A DNA stretch of 64,000 bases from NCBI RefSeq assembly GCF_963924675.1, contig NC_089222.1:4966501-5030500 (forward strand), written 5' to 3'. Position numbers and translations under genes: made by a program. The notes beneath the pieces are model-generated. The model had not been told where the DNA came from, did no database searches, and worked only from the letters and a program-made list of their open reading frames with translations. This DNA is from Phocoena phocoena (taxonomy: Eukaryota; Chordata; Mammalia; Artiodactyla; Phocoenidae). Of the stretch, positions 38,861 to 51,500 are shown in pieces; within the stretch, counting starts at the first letter, position 1; every line of letters begins with the position of its first letter.

Positions 38861-39775
38861 TAAGCATGCACTGGAAGTTCGGCTTTGGCCTCAGTATTCA
38901 ACCAAAATTGCTTTAGTCTTTGGAGGACTGAACAGACAAATGCCTCCTTTGATGTTATTTTGAGCTTTGCTGAACTTGTGGAGATCAAGGATCAGGTTAC
39001 CATCATATTTAATAAATACAGATCATCTTTCGGATTATTACTAATATCTGAAGACTGGTTTTTAAAATATTGGTAAGCATGATGAATGTTAACTTGGGAC
39101 TGAAAATCTCTTTCAGTTGAAGACAAACAATATGACATACAAGGAAAAGATGTGGAACCGTCTTCACATGTATTCACACAAACGCTCAAAGTGAGATGGG
39201 AGCGCAGCTATCGTAAGGGAGAAGGCTTCTGGCACAAAACGGGCCTTACGATTGTCCACTGCAGATACCGATACTGAGAGTAAAGCACTTGTAACAACCA
39301 GCGGCTGCTGGCAGAGAAAGTAGTGCGTCCAATGATTGTGTGAGTCAGGAAATGAATGCAAACACATTAGAGATAAAAATATGAGGGCAAAAGGCTTCTG
39401 TTGGCTTCTGAAATACCCAGAAGACGTCGTCTTTAAGCATTTTGCACACAGCTCCGGTTTGTGGGAGGACCTGCAGGGACACTGCACCGTGATCGCCGTG
39501 AGCCAAATCTTTTAAGTCTAGGGGGTGAGGAGGTAAGTCTTCACCTTTCTGTTACCATTAGAGAAAAAAGAAAGCGTATTGACCTCATAGCAAAATCTCC
39601 ACTAAGAGTAACCCACAGTGGGATAGACAGCCAAAGAAAAACATGCTTTTCATCAGGCGAAAACATCTAAGTCTGGCAAGTGTGCAGAGGAGTCTCCTAG
39701 CGGCTGGCAGTGCTAAGAAATTATACTGTGACAAACTTTAAAAACATATCTGATTTTTTTCATGAAATTAAAAAA
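38861..39775. other. UBE2E intron, nothing recognised
   Basis: No mobile element or exon was recognised. Short open frames on both strands carry no family motif. Confidence 0.4.
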
Positions 39776-39893
39776 AAATTTTTTTTGGCCGCTCAGCTTG
39801 TGGGATCTCAGTTCTCCAACCAGGGATTGGACTGAACCTGGGCCACGGCCGTGAAAGCGTGGAGTCCTAACCACTGGCCCACCAGGGAGTTCC
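39776..39893 (-). mobile_element. tRNA-derived SINE, short older type
   Basis: Similar to the copy at 2319-2458: cagcttgtgggatctcag, ccaaccagggattgg, and taaccactggcccaccaggg at the head. T-rich at the left. Confidence 0.8.
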
Positions 39894-40079
39894 CTCTAAT
39901 TTTTAATAATAATGTTATAGTATTACTTAAATTCTTAAACTAAAATTTCGTGTTTATTCTTGTATCTCAGAAGGTCACTTTATGGTGGGAACATTCAGCA
40001 TTGCCTTAGGTTGTTTATTGATTTTAATGCTGGCTGTTCAGTATTCAGCCAAAAATAAATTCAGTGCACCTCTAAGGAA

Positions 40080-40430
40080 AATACTATTTATCTATTATAT
40101 GTGGAGGAAATATTTTCTCCCAGTCTTTTGTCCTTTAACTTAGTTTATAATATCTCTTGCCATTACAAGTTTAACGTTTTTCAGTACTTAAATAAGTCAA
40201 TCTTTCCCTAGTATTTTTTAGCGTGATGTCATGTGTATTTGACAAAGGCCTTCTCCACTCCAGTATTTCAGAAGTATTCTCCTACATTTACATACAGTAA
40301 CCGTCTGTGCAATGCTAGCTTTGTCACACAGACGATCCCCATATGTATCTGGACCTGATTCTGTACTTGATGTTCTTGCATTCGATTAATTTGTCTTTTG
40401 CTTTATTGACTCCTATTTTCTTGCTACTGT
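40080..40430 (-). mobile_element. Old L1M/HAL1-type fragment
   Basis: ttttctcccagtcttttg, tcctttaacttagtttata and aaggccttctccactccag are the reverse of old L1M ORF2. It may belong with 38085-38860. Confidence 0.6.
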
Positions 40431-40751
40431 CTTACAGTGTGTTTGATATCCGGTAGGATAAGTTCTCACGCGTCCCCACTTCTTTCCTTCACTAAAGTTT
40501 TTCTTGGAGAACTGTAATCTTGAGGCTGAGACTTGGAGCAGTGAAAGCTAGTTCACCCCGGGGTATAGGAATTTCATGTCTCTTTGAAGAATGTTATCAA
40601 GATTGAGGAATGACTGAATTCCTCAGGGTCTACTAATTAAAAATCAAGTGAGTAGGACAAAGATAAGGTTTTTTTGTAGTTTGGAATGTGGGGAAACCAG
40701 ACCATTAATTATAGGCCTAACCCAGACCAGAAGGGTTGTTAAGTACCCTGA

Positions 40752-40812
40752 AAAAAAAAAAATATATATATATATATCACATATACATAGAGTGTGTGTG
40801 TGCCTGCGTGCG
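40752..40812 (+). repeat. A run with (AT)n and (TG)n microsatellite
   Basis: An A run, then ATATATATATATAT, then a short TG array near 40791-40802. Confidence 0.85.
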
Positions 40813-41057
40813 ATGCTCATGGCTCACAAAGCGATTTAGGGAGAACGTTACCATGCCTATGATTTAAACCAAGTGGTGGATGCTATCCAACTAGATTTAA
40901 CTTCGAAAATGCTAAATAAAACTGCATATCAGTCTAGCAAGGTATGCTATTACCTCAGAATTAATAACTAGCGATGCTAAAAGAGGAACCAAGTACCCCA
41001 ACTTCTAAAGAGACATTAATACCTTCCTCAGGACTTGCTAAGAGAAGAGGAGCTGGG

Positions 41058-41340
41058 GGGCTTCCCTGGTGGCACGGTGGTTAAGAATCCGCCTGCCAAT
41101 GCAGGGGACACGGGTTCGAGCCCCGGTCTGGGAAGATCCCACATGCCACGGAGCAACTAAGCCCATGCGCCACAACTACTGAAGCCCGCACGCCTAGGGC
41201 CCGTGTTCTGCAACAAGAGAAGCCACTGCAATGAAAAGCCAGCGCACCACAATGAAGAGTAGCTCCCGCTCGTCGCGACTCGAGAAAGCCCGTGCGCAGC
41301 AACGAAGACGCAACACAACCGAAAAAAAAAAAAAAGAAAA
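41058..41340 (+). mobile_element. CHR-type SINE, long subtype
   Basis: Head gggcttccctggtggcacgg, B-box-like gggttcgagccccgg, long body and an A tail at 41322-41340. Confidence 0.93.
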
Positions 41341-42699
41341 GAAACACAGCCATTCTCAAATATTAAATTACATAAAGTTACAATTAAGTAATTTATAAAG
41401 GTAATCTATACTTAAAACTTATCATTTCTTAATTATTTTACGGCTATTATTATTTACCGTCATAGATTTTTTTAAGGTCTTTTCTATCCGTATGGTGGAA
41501 AAACACCATGTGCATCTTGTCCCGATTACACACTCAGGAAGGTCACATAAGTAGCTTGAAATCAGCAAATGCTACAAATTAGGACTTGATTTACTGTTTT
41601 GCCGATTGTCTGTGGTTAAGAAAGTGATGGAGAAAACGCTAACAGCGCAGATCAAACTTAAAAGTGTATCACGTCTAGATCCTTACACAGTGAAGAGCAT
41701 AAAAACTGGAGGATATATTCTTCCAGCACGAGACCATTATCTGATTCAGAAAGAAGTTGCTCGCGACACTAACCCGTGAAGTTCTGACACGCTTTTTCTT
41801 TGTTTTACTTTGGTCTTAGTTCGTAACTATGTATGAAAATATCGCCCAACATTCCTGTTAGAACCACACTCACTTGCTAAAAGTCACTGTAAGTCTCCTG
41901 AGAATGAATCAGCTACATGGAATTTGCGGTAAAGAGAACTGTATATTTTATTATCTGTAAACTGTGTACATTTTTACATCAGTAAAATGTATAATAAATC
42001 TATGTACGTACATATGTGCGTACAACCACCCCTTCTAGCCACTGCCCATTTCAAAGTTACCCACACCCATGGGGAAGGGCTTAGCCAAGGAAGTTGAGCC
42101 GGGGCTGGGTCTTCTACATCAGGGGACTGGGAAGTAAGACCTCGGATTCCGGCACGTGAAGCAGCATTTTGACACCTGTCACCCAGAAGGCATGGACGGC
42201 AAGATGCTGCTTGCCAAGGAAGCAGAAAATCAGGTACAGGGATGCCGCCCTCATCCTTTATCTGACCCCACAGCCTAGGAGTCAGGCCTTGGAAAGGGAG
42301 GGAAGAGGTGTCTGAGAACCAGACCTGCTTGCTCCACCCTGACGGAGTGGAAACAGGAAATGAGATTTAAATCAGTATGAGAGGAGAGTTTAAAAACCGA
42401 CAAGACTGACTTTTCTATTAACTGAAAGTAACCCGAACGCTGCTAAATATTGTTAAGGGATAGAAAAGCAAAATTCAACTAAATGTGGCCTAAAGCAGTG
42501 AATGAGAAAATTAAGGCCAGTCCATACTAATGCCCCCTGAGTTGCGAGGGCTCAACAAACAATACGAATACACTGGCTACGACCTCAACTATACTGTTGA
42601 TAGAATATTTTTCCAAACGTCAAAACTTGTCCTATCAGCCTACACAGCAGTGCTATGTACCCTAAATCAATGTGTGTTTTGAAATAGAAAGCGTCTGTT
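41341..42699. other. UBE2E intron, nothing recognised
   Basis: About 1.36 kb of AT-rich DNA. A plus-strand frame at about 41556-41779 is open for some 70 codons but matches nothing I know and lacks splice signals I would trust. Confidence 0.4.
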
Positions 42700-43035
42700 A
42701 GACTAGTTTATTGCCAAATAATATTCTATTGTATGAACATACCACATTATATTTATCCATTCCTTAGGTGATGGACATGTGGGTTGTTTTCACCTTTTGG
42801 ATATTGCGAATACCCACATGCTGCTGTGAACGTTTGTGTAGAAGTTTTGCATAGATCTGTTTTCATCTCTCCTGGGTCTATACTCGGCAGTGGAATTGCT
42901 TGGTCATATGGGAACTCTATGCTTAACCGTTAGATGAACTGCCAAAATGCTGTCCAGAGAGAATTTCACATCCCTCCCCAGCAACGTGCGAGGGGTCCGA
43001 TTCTCTGTGTCCTCACCAACACGTGTTAGCATCTG
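42700..43035 (-). mobile_element. Old L1M fragment (ORF2 C-terminal region)
   Basis: aatattctattgtatgaac, tggacatgtgggttgtttt, gtggaattgcttggtcat and gatgaactgccaaaatgct are reversed L1M ORF2. It encodes the remnant of the ORF2 C-terminus only. Confidence 0.8.
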
Positions 43036-43790
43036 AGGATGCCAGATTATAAAGACAGAATAGCTTACACCCATTGGCCTCTACCTACCAAGTGTCCAGT
43101 TAAAAAAATGTATACCATATTCCCTACAAACCTATGTTCCTGCCAACCATGGAAAATAAATTCTCTGAAGTTGGAGTCTTTTTCTCACGGTCCGTGTCTA
43201 CGAGAGAACAAAGATTATTCTGATCCTGTCTTCCCTCTACTTCTAACCCTGATGGAAGTAAAAATGACAACAATAATCTAATGAGACTTGTTTGTAATGC
43301 ACACCTTTTCTTCAATATAAAAAAATACATTTTAATCCCACAGTCCTCAACTGTAGTCTGCCCATTATAAACTAGTATTCTAATGTATCAATTTCCCCCT
43401 CACACCACCTCTTTTGTTCACACTGCTGTTCCGTGCGGAGAGCAGGACAGGAGATCATGTGAGAGCGGGCGTGAACACAGCAGTCGTGCCCCAGATGCAT
43501 CGCACATATCCACAGTCTCCGCCGCATCGGGGAATCTGGACTCGTGTCCAGAGGTATAAATAACCCAGCTCAGGGCCACAGCTGGACCAGAACGTCAGTG
43601 GTGTCAGGTGACTGGATCCTTCTGTCTGCCGTTGAGGGCTGGCAGTGTGTAGCCGAGGCGGCCTGGTGAGTCACATGGACACTGCCGCGCTGAGGAATCA
43701 CTTTCCCTCAGAGTGTGGGCTTTGACTTGGGCTGAGGCCTTGCTCTAAACCTCCTCCCAACTCCTCCCTTTCCTTCAGGGTAGGCAAGGC
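43036..43790. other. UBE2E intron, nothing recognised
   Basis: Unique-looking DNA, no exon recognised. Confidence 0.4.
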
Positions 43791-43803
43791 CTCTTTTGCA
43801 GTC

Positions 43804-44112
43804 GTTTTTTTCTCTTTTTTAATTAATTTTTTTTGGAGTATAGTTGCTTTACAATGTTGTGTTAGTTTCTACTGTACAGCAAATGAATCAGCTATACGTA
43901 TACATACATCCCTTTTTCTTTGGATTTCCTTCCCACTTAGGTCACCACAGAGTATTGAGTAGAGTTCCCCGTGCTGTACGGTAGGTTCTCATTACTTATC
44001 TATTTTACACATAGTAGTGTATATATGTCAATCCCAACCTCCCAATCCATCCCACCTTCCCTTCCCCCTCTTGGTAACCATACATCTGTTCTCTATGTCT
44101 GTGTCTCTATTT
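43804..44112 (-). mobile_element. 5'-truncated L1 3' UTR
   Basis: ggagtatagttgctttac, ttgtgttagtttctactg and gtgctgtacggtagg are reversed L1 3' UTR. Exact 13-bp duplications ctcttttgcagtc lie at 43791-43803 and 44113-44125. Confidence 0.93.
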
Positions 44113-44125
44113 CTCTTTTGCAGTC

Positions 44126-44512
44126 TTATATCACAAAAACAGCAGAGTGTCTGGGGCACGGGAGATGACAGTTCAGTAAGTATTTGTGTAATAAATGAAC
44201 TAACAAGTAATTCCACTGGTCAGGATGGAACTTAGTTTGCTGGAGGTATCAGGTTTCTGGCTAGACATCCTTCTTCCTTCCCATGCTTGAGCCTAAATGA
44301 CATTTATCCCTATGGGATCAGCAGCTCCCCAAGTCCCTAACGTGAGATAGTAAGCATTTGGGCAGCCCTGGTGTAAATTTATTTTGTGATTTAATATTTA
44401 GCTATCTCTGCTTTGAGTCTAAAGCATACAATATGGGCTACTTCCTACAACTGACCTCTTACTTTGTCTTCAAGCTTCCCTGCTATCTCCTTTTGGTCCC
44501 TGAAGCCTTCAA
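44126..44512. other. UBE2E intron, nothing recognised
   Basis: Unique-looking DNA, no exon recognised. Confidence 0.4.
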
Positions 44513-44921
44513 TTCTTATTTTTAAAAATTGAGGTATACTTGATGTATAATGTATGTTTTAGGTGTACAACATAGTGATTCCCAATTTTTAAAGGTCATA
44601 TTCCATTTATAGTTATTAGAAAGTATTGGCTATATCCCCTGTGTTGTAGCTTATTTACTTTATACATAGTAGTGTGTACCTCTTAACCCCCTACTTTGCC
44701 CCTCCCTGCACTGGTAACCACTAGTTGATTCTCTATATCTGTGAGTCTGTTTCTTTTTTGCTATATTCGCTAGTCTGTTGTATCTTTCAGGTTCCACATA
44801 TAAGTATATCATACACTACCTGTACTTGTCTGACATTTCACTCAGCATAACACCCTTCAGGTCCATCCATGCTGTTGCAAATGGCAAAATTTCATTCTTT
44901 TTTAGGGCTGAGTAGTGTTCC

Positions 44922-44968
<47 letters not shown>

Positions 44969-46052
44969 CTTTATCTATATCTATACCTGTATCTATACGT
45001 ACATGTATATCTACCTCACATCTTCTTTACCCATTCATCTGTTGATGGACACTTGGATTGCTTCCATATCTTGACAACTGTAAAGAATGCTGCTATGAAC
45101 ACTGGGGTGCATATATCTTTCCGAATTAGTGTTTTCATTTTCTTTAGATATATACACAGGAATGGAATTGCTGTATCATATGGTAGTTCTACTTTTAATT
45201 TTTTGAGGAACCTCCATACTGTTTTCCATAGTGGCTGAACCAGTTTACATTCCCACTAATAGTGTACAAGGGTTCCCTTTTCTCTACATCCTTGCCAATA
45301 TTTGTTATTTGTGGTGTTTTGGATGATAGCCATTCTGACAGGTGTAAGGTGATTCTAATTGTGGTTTTGATTTGCATTTCCCTGATGGTTGGCAATATTG
45401 AGCATCTTTTCATGTGTCTGTTGACTGTCTATATGTCTTTGGAGAAATGTCTATTTAGGTCTTCTGCCCATTTTTAACTGGGTTGTTTTTTGATAGTGAG
45501 TTGTACATACTGTTTATATATTTGGATATTAACCCCTTATAGGTCATATTATTTGTAAATATTTTCTCCCATTCAGTAGGTTGTCTTTTCGTTTTATTGA
45601 TGGTTTCCTTCACTGTGCAAAGGTTTTGAAGTTTAATTAGGTCCAATCATTTAATTTTGTGGAATTTTGCATTTATTTCCTTTGCTTTAGGAGACAGATC
45701 CAAAGAAATATTGCTGCGATTTATGTCAGCGTGTACTGCCTATGTTTTCTTCTAGGAGTTTCATGGTTTCCAATCTTACATTTAGGTCTTTAATCAATTT
45801 TGAGTTTATTTTTGTATATGGTGTTAAAGAATGTTCTAATTTCATTCTTTTACATGTAGCTGTCCAGTTTCCCAGCACCACTTACTGAAGAGATTGTCTT
45901 TTCTCCATTGTAAGTTCTTGCCTCCTTTGCTGTAGATTAATTGGCCATAAGTGCATTTGTTTATTTCTGGGCTCTCTACTTTGTCCCATTGATCTACATG
46001 TCTGTCTTTGTGAGAGTATCATACTGTTTTGATTACTGTCGCTTTGTAATAT
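44513..46052 (-). mobile_element. 5'-truncated L1, 1.5 kb: ORF2 C-terminal half and 3' UTR
   Basis: Going leftward from 46052 it covers the ORF2 region after the RT domain, the C-terminus and the 3' UTR, ending near 44513. The reading frame is broken repeatedly. A (TG)n array at 44924-44967 has grown inside the region corresponding to the ccattgtgtgt stretch of the element. Confidence 0.92.
44924..44967 (+). repeat. (TG)n microsatellite inside an L1
   Basis: About 22 uninterrupted TG units, the longest pure dinucleotide array in the window. Confidence 0.95.
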
Positions 46053-46594
46053 AGTCTGAATTCTCAAAAGATTTTTATATTTAGTCTGCATTCAGTTGTT
46101 CCCTGTTTTATTGGCATCTTGCCTGAACTTGAACCTCCTTTGTTTTAACCCCTTGGGCAACATGTTCTACCACTAGACCAAACTTTCTCTCTATATACTG
46201 CTTCTTCCGTACTTCTGCTTCAGCCAAGTGAGAAGGTTTATTTCTAGGATTCAAACTCCTACTGTATCCTTCTGATATAGGTAAAGAACCATGTCAAACA
46301 AATTCTAGTATGTCATAGGTAGTAAATTGTGAACATTGTTTTCCATTTTTCTGCTAGCAGGAAATGGGGGATGGGTGACACGAGGATTGATACCCTGGGT
46401 ACCATGAACTGACTAAATAATATTCACTGATCTTGGAATGCATCCTTCTTGCACACCAGGCTTGGCCTGGGAATTTGTGGGAGACCAGGCACAGTCAAGT
46501 TCACACAGTCACCAGTGATGCTGTCATAGTCATTAGGAAACCAAGTGCTGGGGATTCTGATTCCCAAATATCTTTTGGCTCTTCCCCTCTTCTA
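46053..46594. other. UBE2E intron, nothing recognised
   Basis: Unique-looking DNA. No exon recognised. Confidence 0.35.
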
Positions 46595-46800
46595 CCTCCT
46601 TATGGCCTCTGTGATCTCCTACCTGGACCATCAAAGTACCTTCTTGAACATCTCCCTGTCTTCAGTCTTTCCACTCCTCAATAAACTAAACTTTAGTTTT
46701 TAAAGACACAAACCTGGTCATACAAGGTCCCTCTTTTAAAACCTTCTATTTCCCACTGTCCCCTCTCCCCTGCCAGGAGATCCCCAGGGCCAAGGCCAAC
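46595..46800 (+). repeat. Ancient interspersed repeat, family unresolved
   Basis: ctcctacctggaccatcaaag, ttcagtctttccactcc, acacaaacctggtcatac and ttaaaaccttctatttccc follow a widespread old mammalian repeat in order. I could not name its class. Confidence 0.4.
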
Positions 46801-47711
46801 TATGCAGAAAGATGCTTTTTTGCCAATAACCTGCTTGATGTCACAGATGTTTTTTACTCATTAAATTATTTTTTCTGTATCTTAATCATACTTGTATCTT
46901 CAATAGGGGCTGCTCCAATGTTTTGCCCTCTCTTTTAGTTCTTACTGTTTCTGGAGGAAATAGAAGTTTTCAAAAGAGGCAAACGAGGTGAGAGAACACT
47001 ATAACACAGAATATTATTGTTCACAGAGGAAGATTTTTGATTCAAAACTTCATGCTCATGAACTGTAAAGTGTTGTCCTATGTATTAAAACAACTCATCA
47101 GTATGAAGTGGCTTCCACATTAACAGGCTTGTGAGCAGTAACTCCTGATAACAACTGGGTGAGTCTACACTGTTGTGCTAGTCTTCCCTGGCAGACCAAT
47201 CTCTGAGGATGGAGACAATAGGAACCACTGATCTCATGAGGCGGGCGCTGAAAACACAGAAAGGAGGGAAGAAAGGAGGGGGCAGAAGCACTTAACCAAA
47301 GTAATTGCATACACATTCACTCCTCCAAAGTAATGAACTATTTAGGAGAATCATCTTGTCCCATATGTGGGAGGGGAGAAAAGAGCCAATTGCTCATTGT
47401 GGGATTTTTCTAACCGCGTTTTAAAGCCTCGCAGAGTTAAGCCAACTTCTCTGGAGCCACATGGCCCCTATAACCTCCACAGCGTGGAAATCCCAGCCCT
47501 CTGCTGGCCACTGCTCCCCTAAGTAGGTTTTGGGTTACCCCTAACAAGACCTGTTGCACTGGCTTCTGTACCTGCTGACCATTCTTACTTTAACACTTCT
47601 CAGCATGGCTGCAAGCCTCTGTCACCTTAAAAAAGTGCCAGGCCTATGTTGGGACAAGGACATACACCCAAACTCTCCAACTTTCTCACACTTCGAGACA
47701 GTGCAGTAATT
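46801..47711. other. UBE2E intron, nothing recognised
   Basis: Unique-looking DNA, no exon recognised. Confidence 0.4.
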
Positions 47712-47729
47712 CAGAATTGGGCCTCTCTC

Positions 47730-48498
47730 AGATGTGGAGAAAAGGGAAGCCTCCTACACTGTTGGTGGGAATGTAAACTGGTGCAGCCACTGTGGAGAAC
47801 AGTATGGCGGTTCCTCAGAAAGCTAAAAATAGAGCTACCATATGATACACTCCTGGGCATATATCCAGACAAAAGTCTAATCCAAAAAGATACATGCACC
47901 CCTATGTTCATAGCAGCACTATGTACAATAGCCAAGACATGGAAGCAACCTAAATGTCCATCGACAGAGGAATGGATAAAGAAGATGTGGTACATGTATA
48001 CAGTGGAATATTACTCAGCCATAAAAAAGAATGAAATAATGCCACATGCAGCAACATGGAAGCAACTAGAGATTATCATACTAAGTGAAGTAAGTCAGAA
48101 AGAGAAAGACAAACATCCTATAATATCACTTATATGTGGAATCTAAAATATGACACAAGTGAACCTATCTATGAAACAGAAACAGAATCATGGACATAGA
48201 GAATGGACTGGTGGTTGCCAAGGGGGAGGGGTGTGGGGGAGGGATGGAGTGGGAGTTTGGGATTAGCAGATGCAAACTAGTATATATAGAATGGATAAAC
48301 AACAAGGTCCTACTGTATAGCACAGGGAACTATATTCAATACTCTGTGATAAACCATAATGGAAAAGAATATGAAAAAGAATGTGTGTTTATATATATAT
48401 ATATATATAAAAATGAATCACTTTCCTGTACACCTGAAATTCACACAACATTGTAAAGCAACCATACTTCAATTAAAAAAAAAAGTGAAAAACCTGCA
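47730..48498 (+). mobile_element. 5'-truncated L1: ORF2 C-terminus and 3' UTR
   Basis: Starts at agatgtggagaaaagg, keeps an open frame of the ORF2 C-terminus to about 48146 (stop after SLICGI, the normal end), then the 3' UTR with a small (AT)n expansion near 48390-48408 and an A tail. 18-bp duplications lie at 47712-47729 and 48499-48516 (16 of 18). The frame called from 47646 is genomic flank fused by chance to this ORF2 tail. Confidence 0.93.
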
Positions 48499-48516
48499 CA
48501 GAATCGAGCCTCTCTC

Positions 48517-51500
48517 TAAGCGACTGCAGGACCCCTTGGTGAAGCAGGGGAAATTTGGCTTGTATTTGGTTGCCTCCCTCTCCGTTCGGTTCACTCCCTG
48601 GCATATTTATTTCCCCTTCCTGACACTCCCAGATCTTTCTCTCTGAGAGGAGATGACCATATATCTGACCTCGGTGTGACCGTCCCCGAATGGGTCATCT
48701 TTCCCAGGGGCGTGTATATTTTCAAAGAGAACTCCGGAGACCCCATTTAGCACAAAGAAATGAAACTAACACAAAACAGTTGCAACAAAGGACTAGGTGT
48801 ATAATTTAGCTCTGTCTTTTGACTCGGAGGGGTCTGGGGTTCTTCAAATCACAGAGCTGAAAGCCACCCCGACTCTGCCTCTGAAGGGACACAGCGCAGG
48901 GCGTGACACACAACCGTGTCTTTGCCCTCCCCTTCTCATAAGCCTGGTTTTCACGATTCCTCCTCATGCAGCTGGATGAGTGCATCATTTTTCATGAAAA
49001 TTTGACCCGCATTGATGCTTGAGCTTTGCAAATGGCACTGTAACACTCATGATACTACTTTAATTCTTTCTCCGAGATACATCGTGAAAAGTGAGGAAAC
49101 TGGCTGCAGAAAGCCGGCTTCTTGGCTCTGACTCTGAGGACCTTTAATGGGTGGAAGAGACGCTGCTTTCTACCCTGTGGAGGACGCTGACAGGACCACA
49201 CCCCCCATCATCCCCAGGGGCTTTAACCCACCACCATATTTATTCACGACTGCTTAAACCGTGGGATTCTTTTTGGAAATAGAAAGGCCACTCTTGGTGC
49301 GGCATGAAATGGGCCACGCCGAGACCCTAATTTTTAAATGCTCGTGTTGGGGACACAGTCATAGGTTCTCAGATGCAGTGCCTCATTTGGAGTATTTTTT
49401 TGGAAGCTAAATTTTGGTGTTAAAATGGAATCTAGTAACAAGCAGTAAATTATACAACTGTATCTAAAATAGTTATTTTTACAGCAGCTTGCCCTGAAAG
49501 ATTTAATGAATGCTTCAAACAGCTCTACCTATTTTTCTAGAATTGGATACATTTGTTTCCAGTGTAAATATGCTGACTAGATTTGCATAGTGATTATATG
49601 TCTAGAGCTGTTTTTGGGAGGGAGGGGAGGGGGAGGCAATGAACAGACCCATTGCCCCTAGATGAGAATGTACCCACATCTGCATGAACAATTATATTTT
49701 CACTTGAAAATTAGGCACCCTTTGTACCTGTAATGTTTTCCTTGTTTAAAAAACTATTCTTTATATACACACACTGTGATTGTTTTTAAGAATGATTATA
49801 AAAATATGTGCATTTTTTAAAAGGTTCAATCAACTCTCTAGACCCATTAAGTTTTACCCCATTTTGTCAGAGGCCAGTAAGCAAATTTTGGGCATTAACA
49901 TATACCATGTTGTCTTACTTAGGTTTAGAAAAACCAAACAAAATACACAGCCCTCTGGGAAATACACCTCAATGACTATTTGTGGCAAATAAAATTAATA
50001 GAATGGATGTTCCTTTTAATTTTATCTACGTACCAACATTTCCCTCATAGAATATATCTAGTGAGGATTCTTGCTTATATCCCTAAATTATCAATTTGAA
50101 ATTTATTGAATTCTTCAAAAAATTTTTTTAAATTCTTCCAGATAAAACAGAAAGTTAAGAGCTTCAAAGAGAAAATCATTAGAAGAAATAGTATGAAGTG
50201 CTGGGCACACCAGGAGAGACATCCAGCTCCATATTAAGAGGTATGGGGTGGGGAGGGGAGGGGACGGGAGTGAGAACACAACCGCTACCTGCGTGAACAA
50301 TGACTGTATTCTCCCTTGCAAATTAGGTCCAGCAGGTACCTATAGGGCTTTACATATTTAAATTACTCAGTCTAGGATAATCATAAAAATCAGTAACAAA
50401 TCAAAATAATCCTGCAGAACTATTCCCTGAAAGATAACAAAAGAATTAAACATCATCGGCATTTAACTGAATGAGAGGTTATTTCTAAGGTACGTGGTAC
50501 CAAACCACTTTGGTGTCAACTCATGTGAAATATTTTAACAGGCTTTAAAATTCTCACTGGAGTGACAAGTAGATGTTTATGTCCTTAATTCGATATTGTA
50601 CTAAAAAAAAAAAAAAAAAAAAGGGGAGGGATGTATAAACTCTTCATGGCAGGACAGACGGGGCTGCTGGTATTGGTTAAACATGACTATCTCTTATTTC
50701 AATTTTGTTTAAAATCGGAAATGAAAGTTAGCTCAGTAATTTAAATCTAATTCTCATTTGTACTAAGTTCAAGTCTCTAGTACATGATATCTGACACAGA
50801 ATGGCCCCCAGGTAATCTAGTGTGGGGTGACAGGTCATGGTTAAGGCTGATTACAGGGCAGAAGAACAGATGTTTCCTGCCTTCCGTGACCAGTGGCTCT
50901 TTGGGACCGCCTGCCCTGGGAGTGATGTTAAATGCTTAATGAAACGCACTTGGATTCCTTAGAAGGTGCAGGGTTGTACTAACAAGCCAACCCTCGATCT
51001 ATAATAATCAGGTTATAAACCAAACTAAAAATGAATAATTGTATCTCTAGGGACAAGATAATGAAACTTTAGTGCTTAATTTCATTAGCTGGTTATTTTC
51101 ACTCTGTCAGAACTAAAGTCTGTGAAGCTGTAAGAGGTTCAGCCCATACCTGTAGCAAGTCATCACGTTACGCTTGTGTTGAGACTTCCGATTCCTGGTT
51201 TATTTGACTGATCGCGTTAGAATTTCTCAGGAAGCGGTACTTATCGTGGGAATGAAGGTGTCTATAAAAGTTTGGCATTAGTGCTTGAACTGGTCAATAA
51301 ATATCACGTAGATGAGCAGATTTTAGTGACCAGAAGTGCTGAAACGGGCAAAATAACACGCTCATCCTGGACGGGCAATATCCAGCTGATGGATGCGAGG
51401 AAACGATGGCATATTCCGAAAGTTGGTACGTGCCATCCCTCTCATCCACCTACACTATCCTACAAGTTAGATTAAGGATGACAATCTATAAACTAAACAC

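Noticed and set aside
41556..41779. Open plus-strand stretch of about 70 codons between two stops
   Set aside because: No early ATG, no known motif, and no convincing splice sites.
47646..48146. 166-codon plus-strand frame that looks like a protein gene
   Set aside because: From about residue 28 it is the LINE-1 ORF2 C-terminus. The start is flanking DNA in frame by chance.
51272..51475. 67-codon plus-strand frame in the repeat-poor interval, protein-like in composition, ending near a possible splice donor
   Set aside because: No family recognised, opposite strand to the host gene, no acceptor or second exon seen. A frame of this length is expected by chance in 64 kb.
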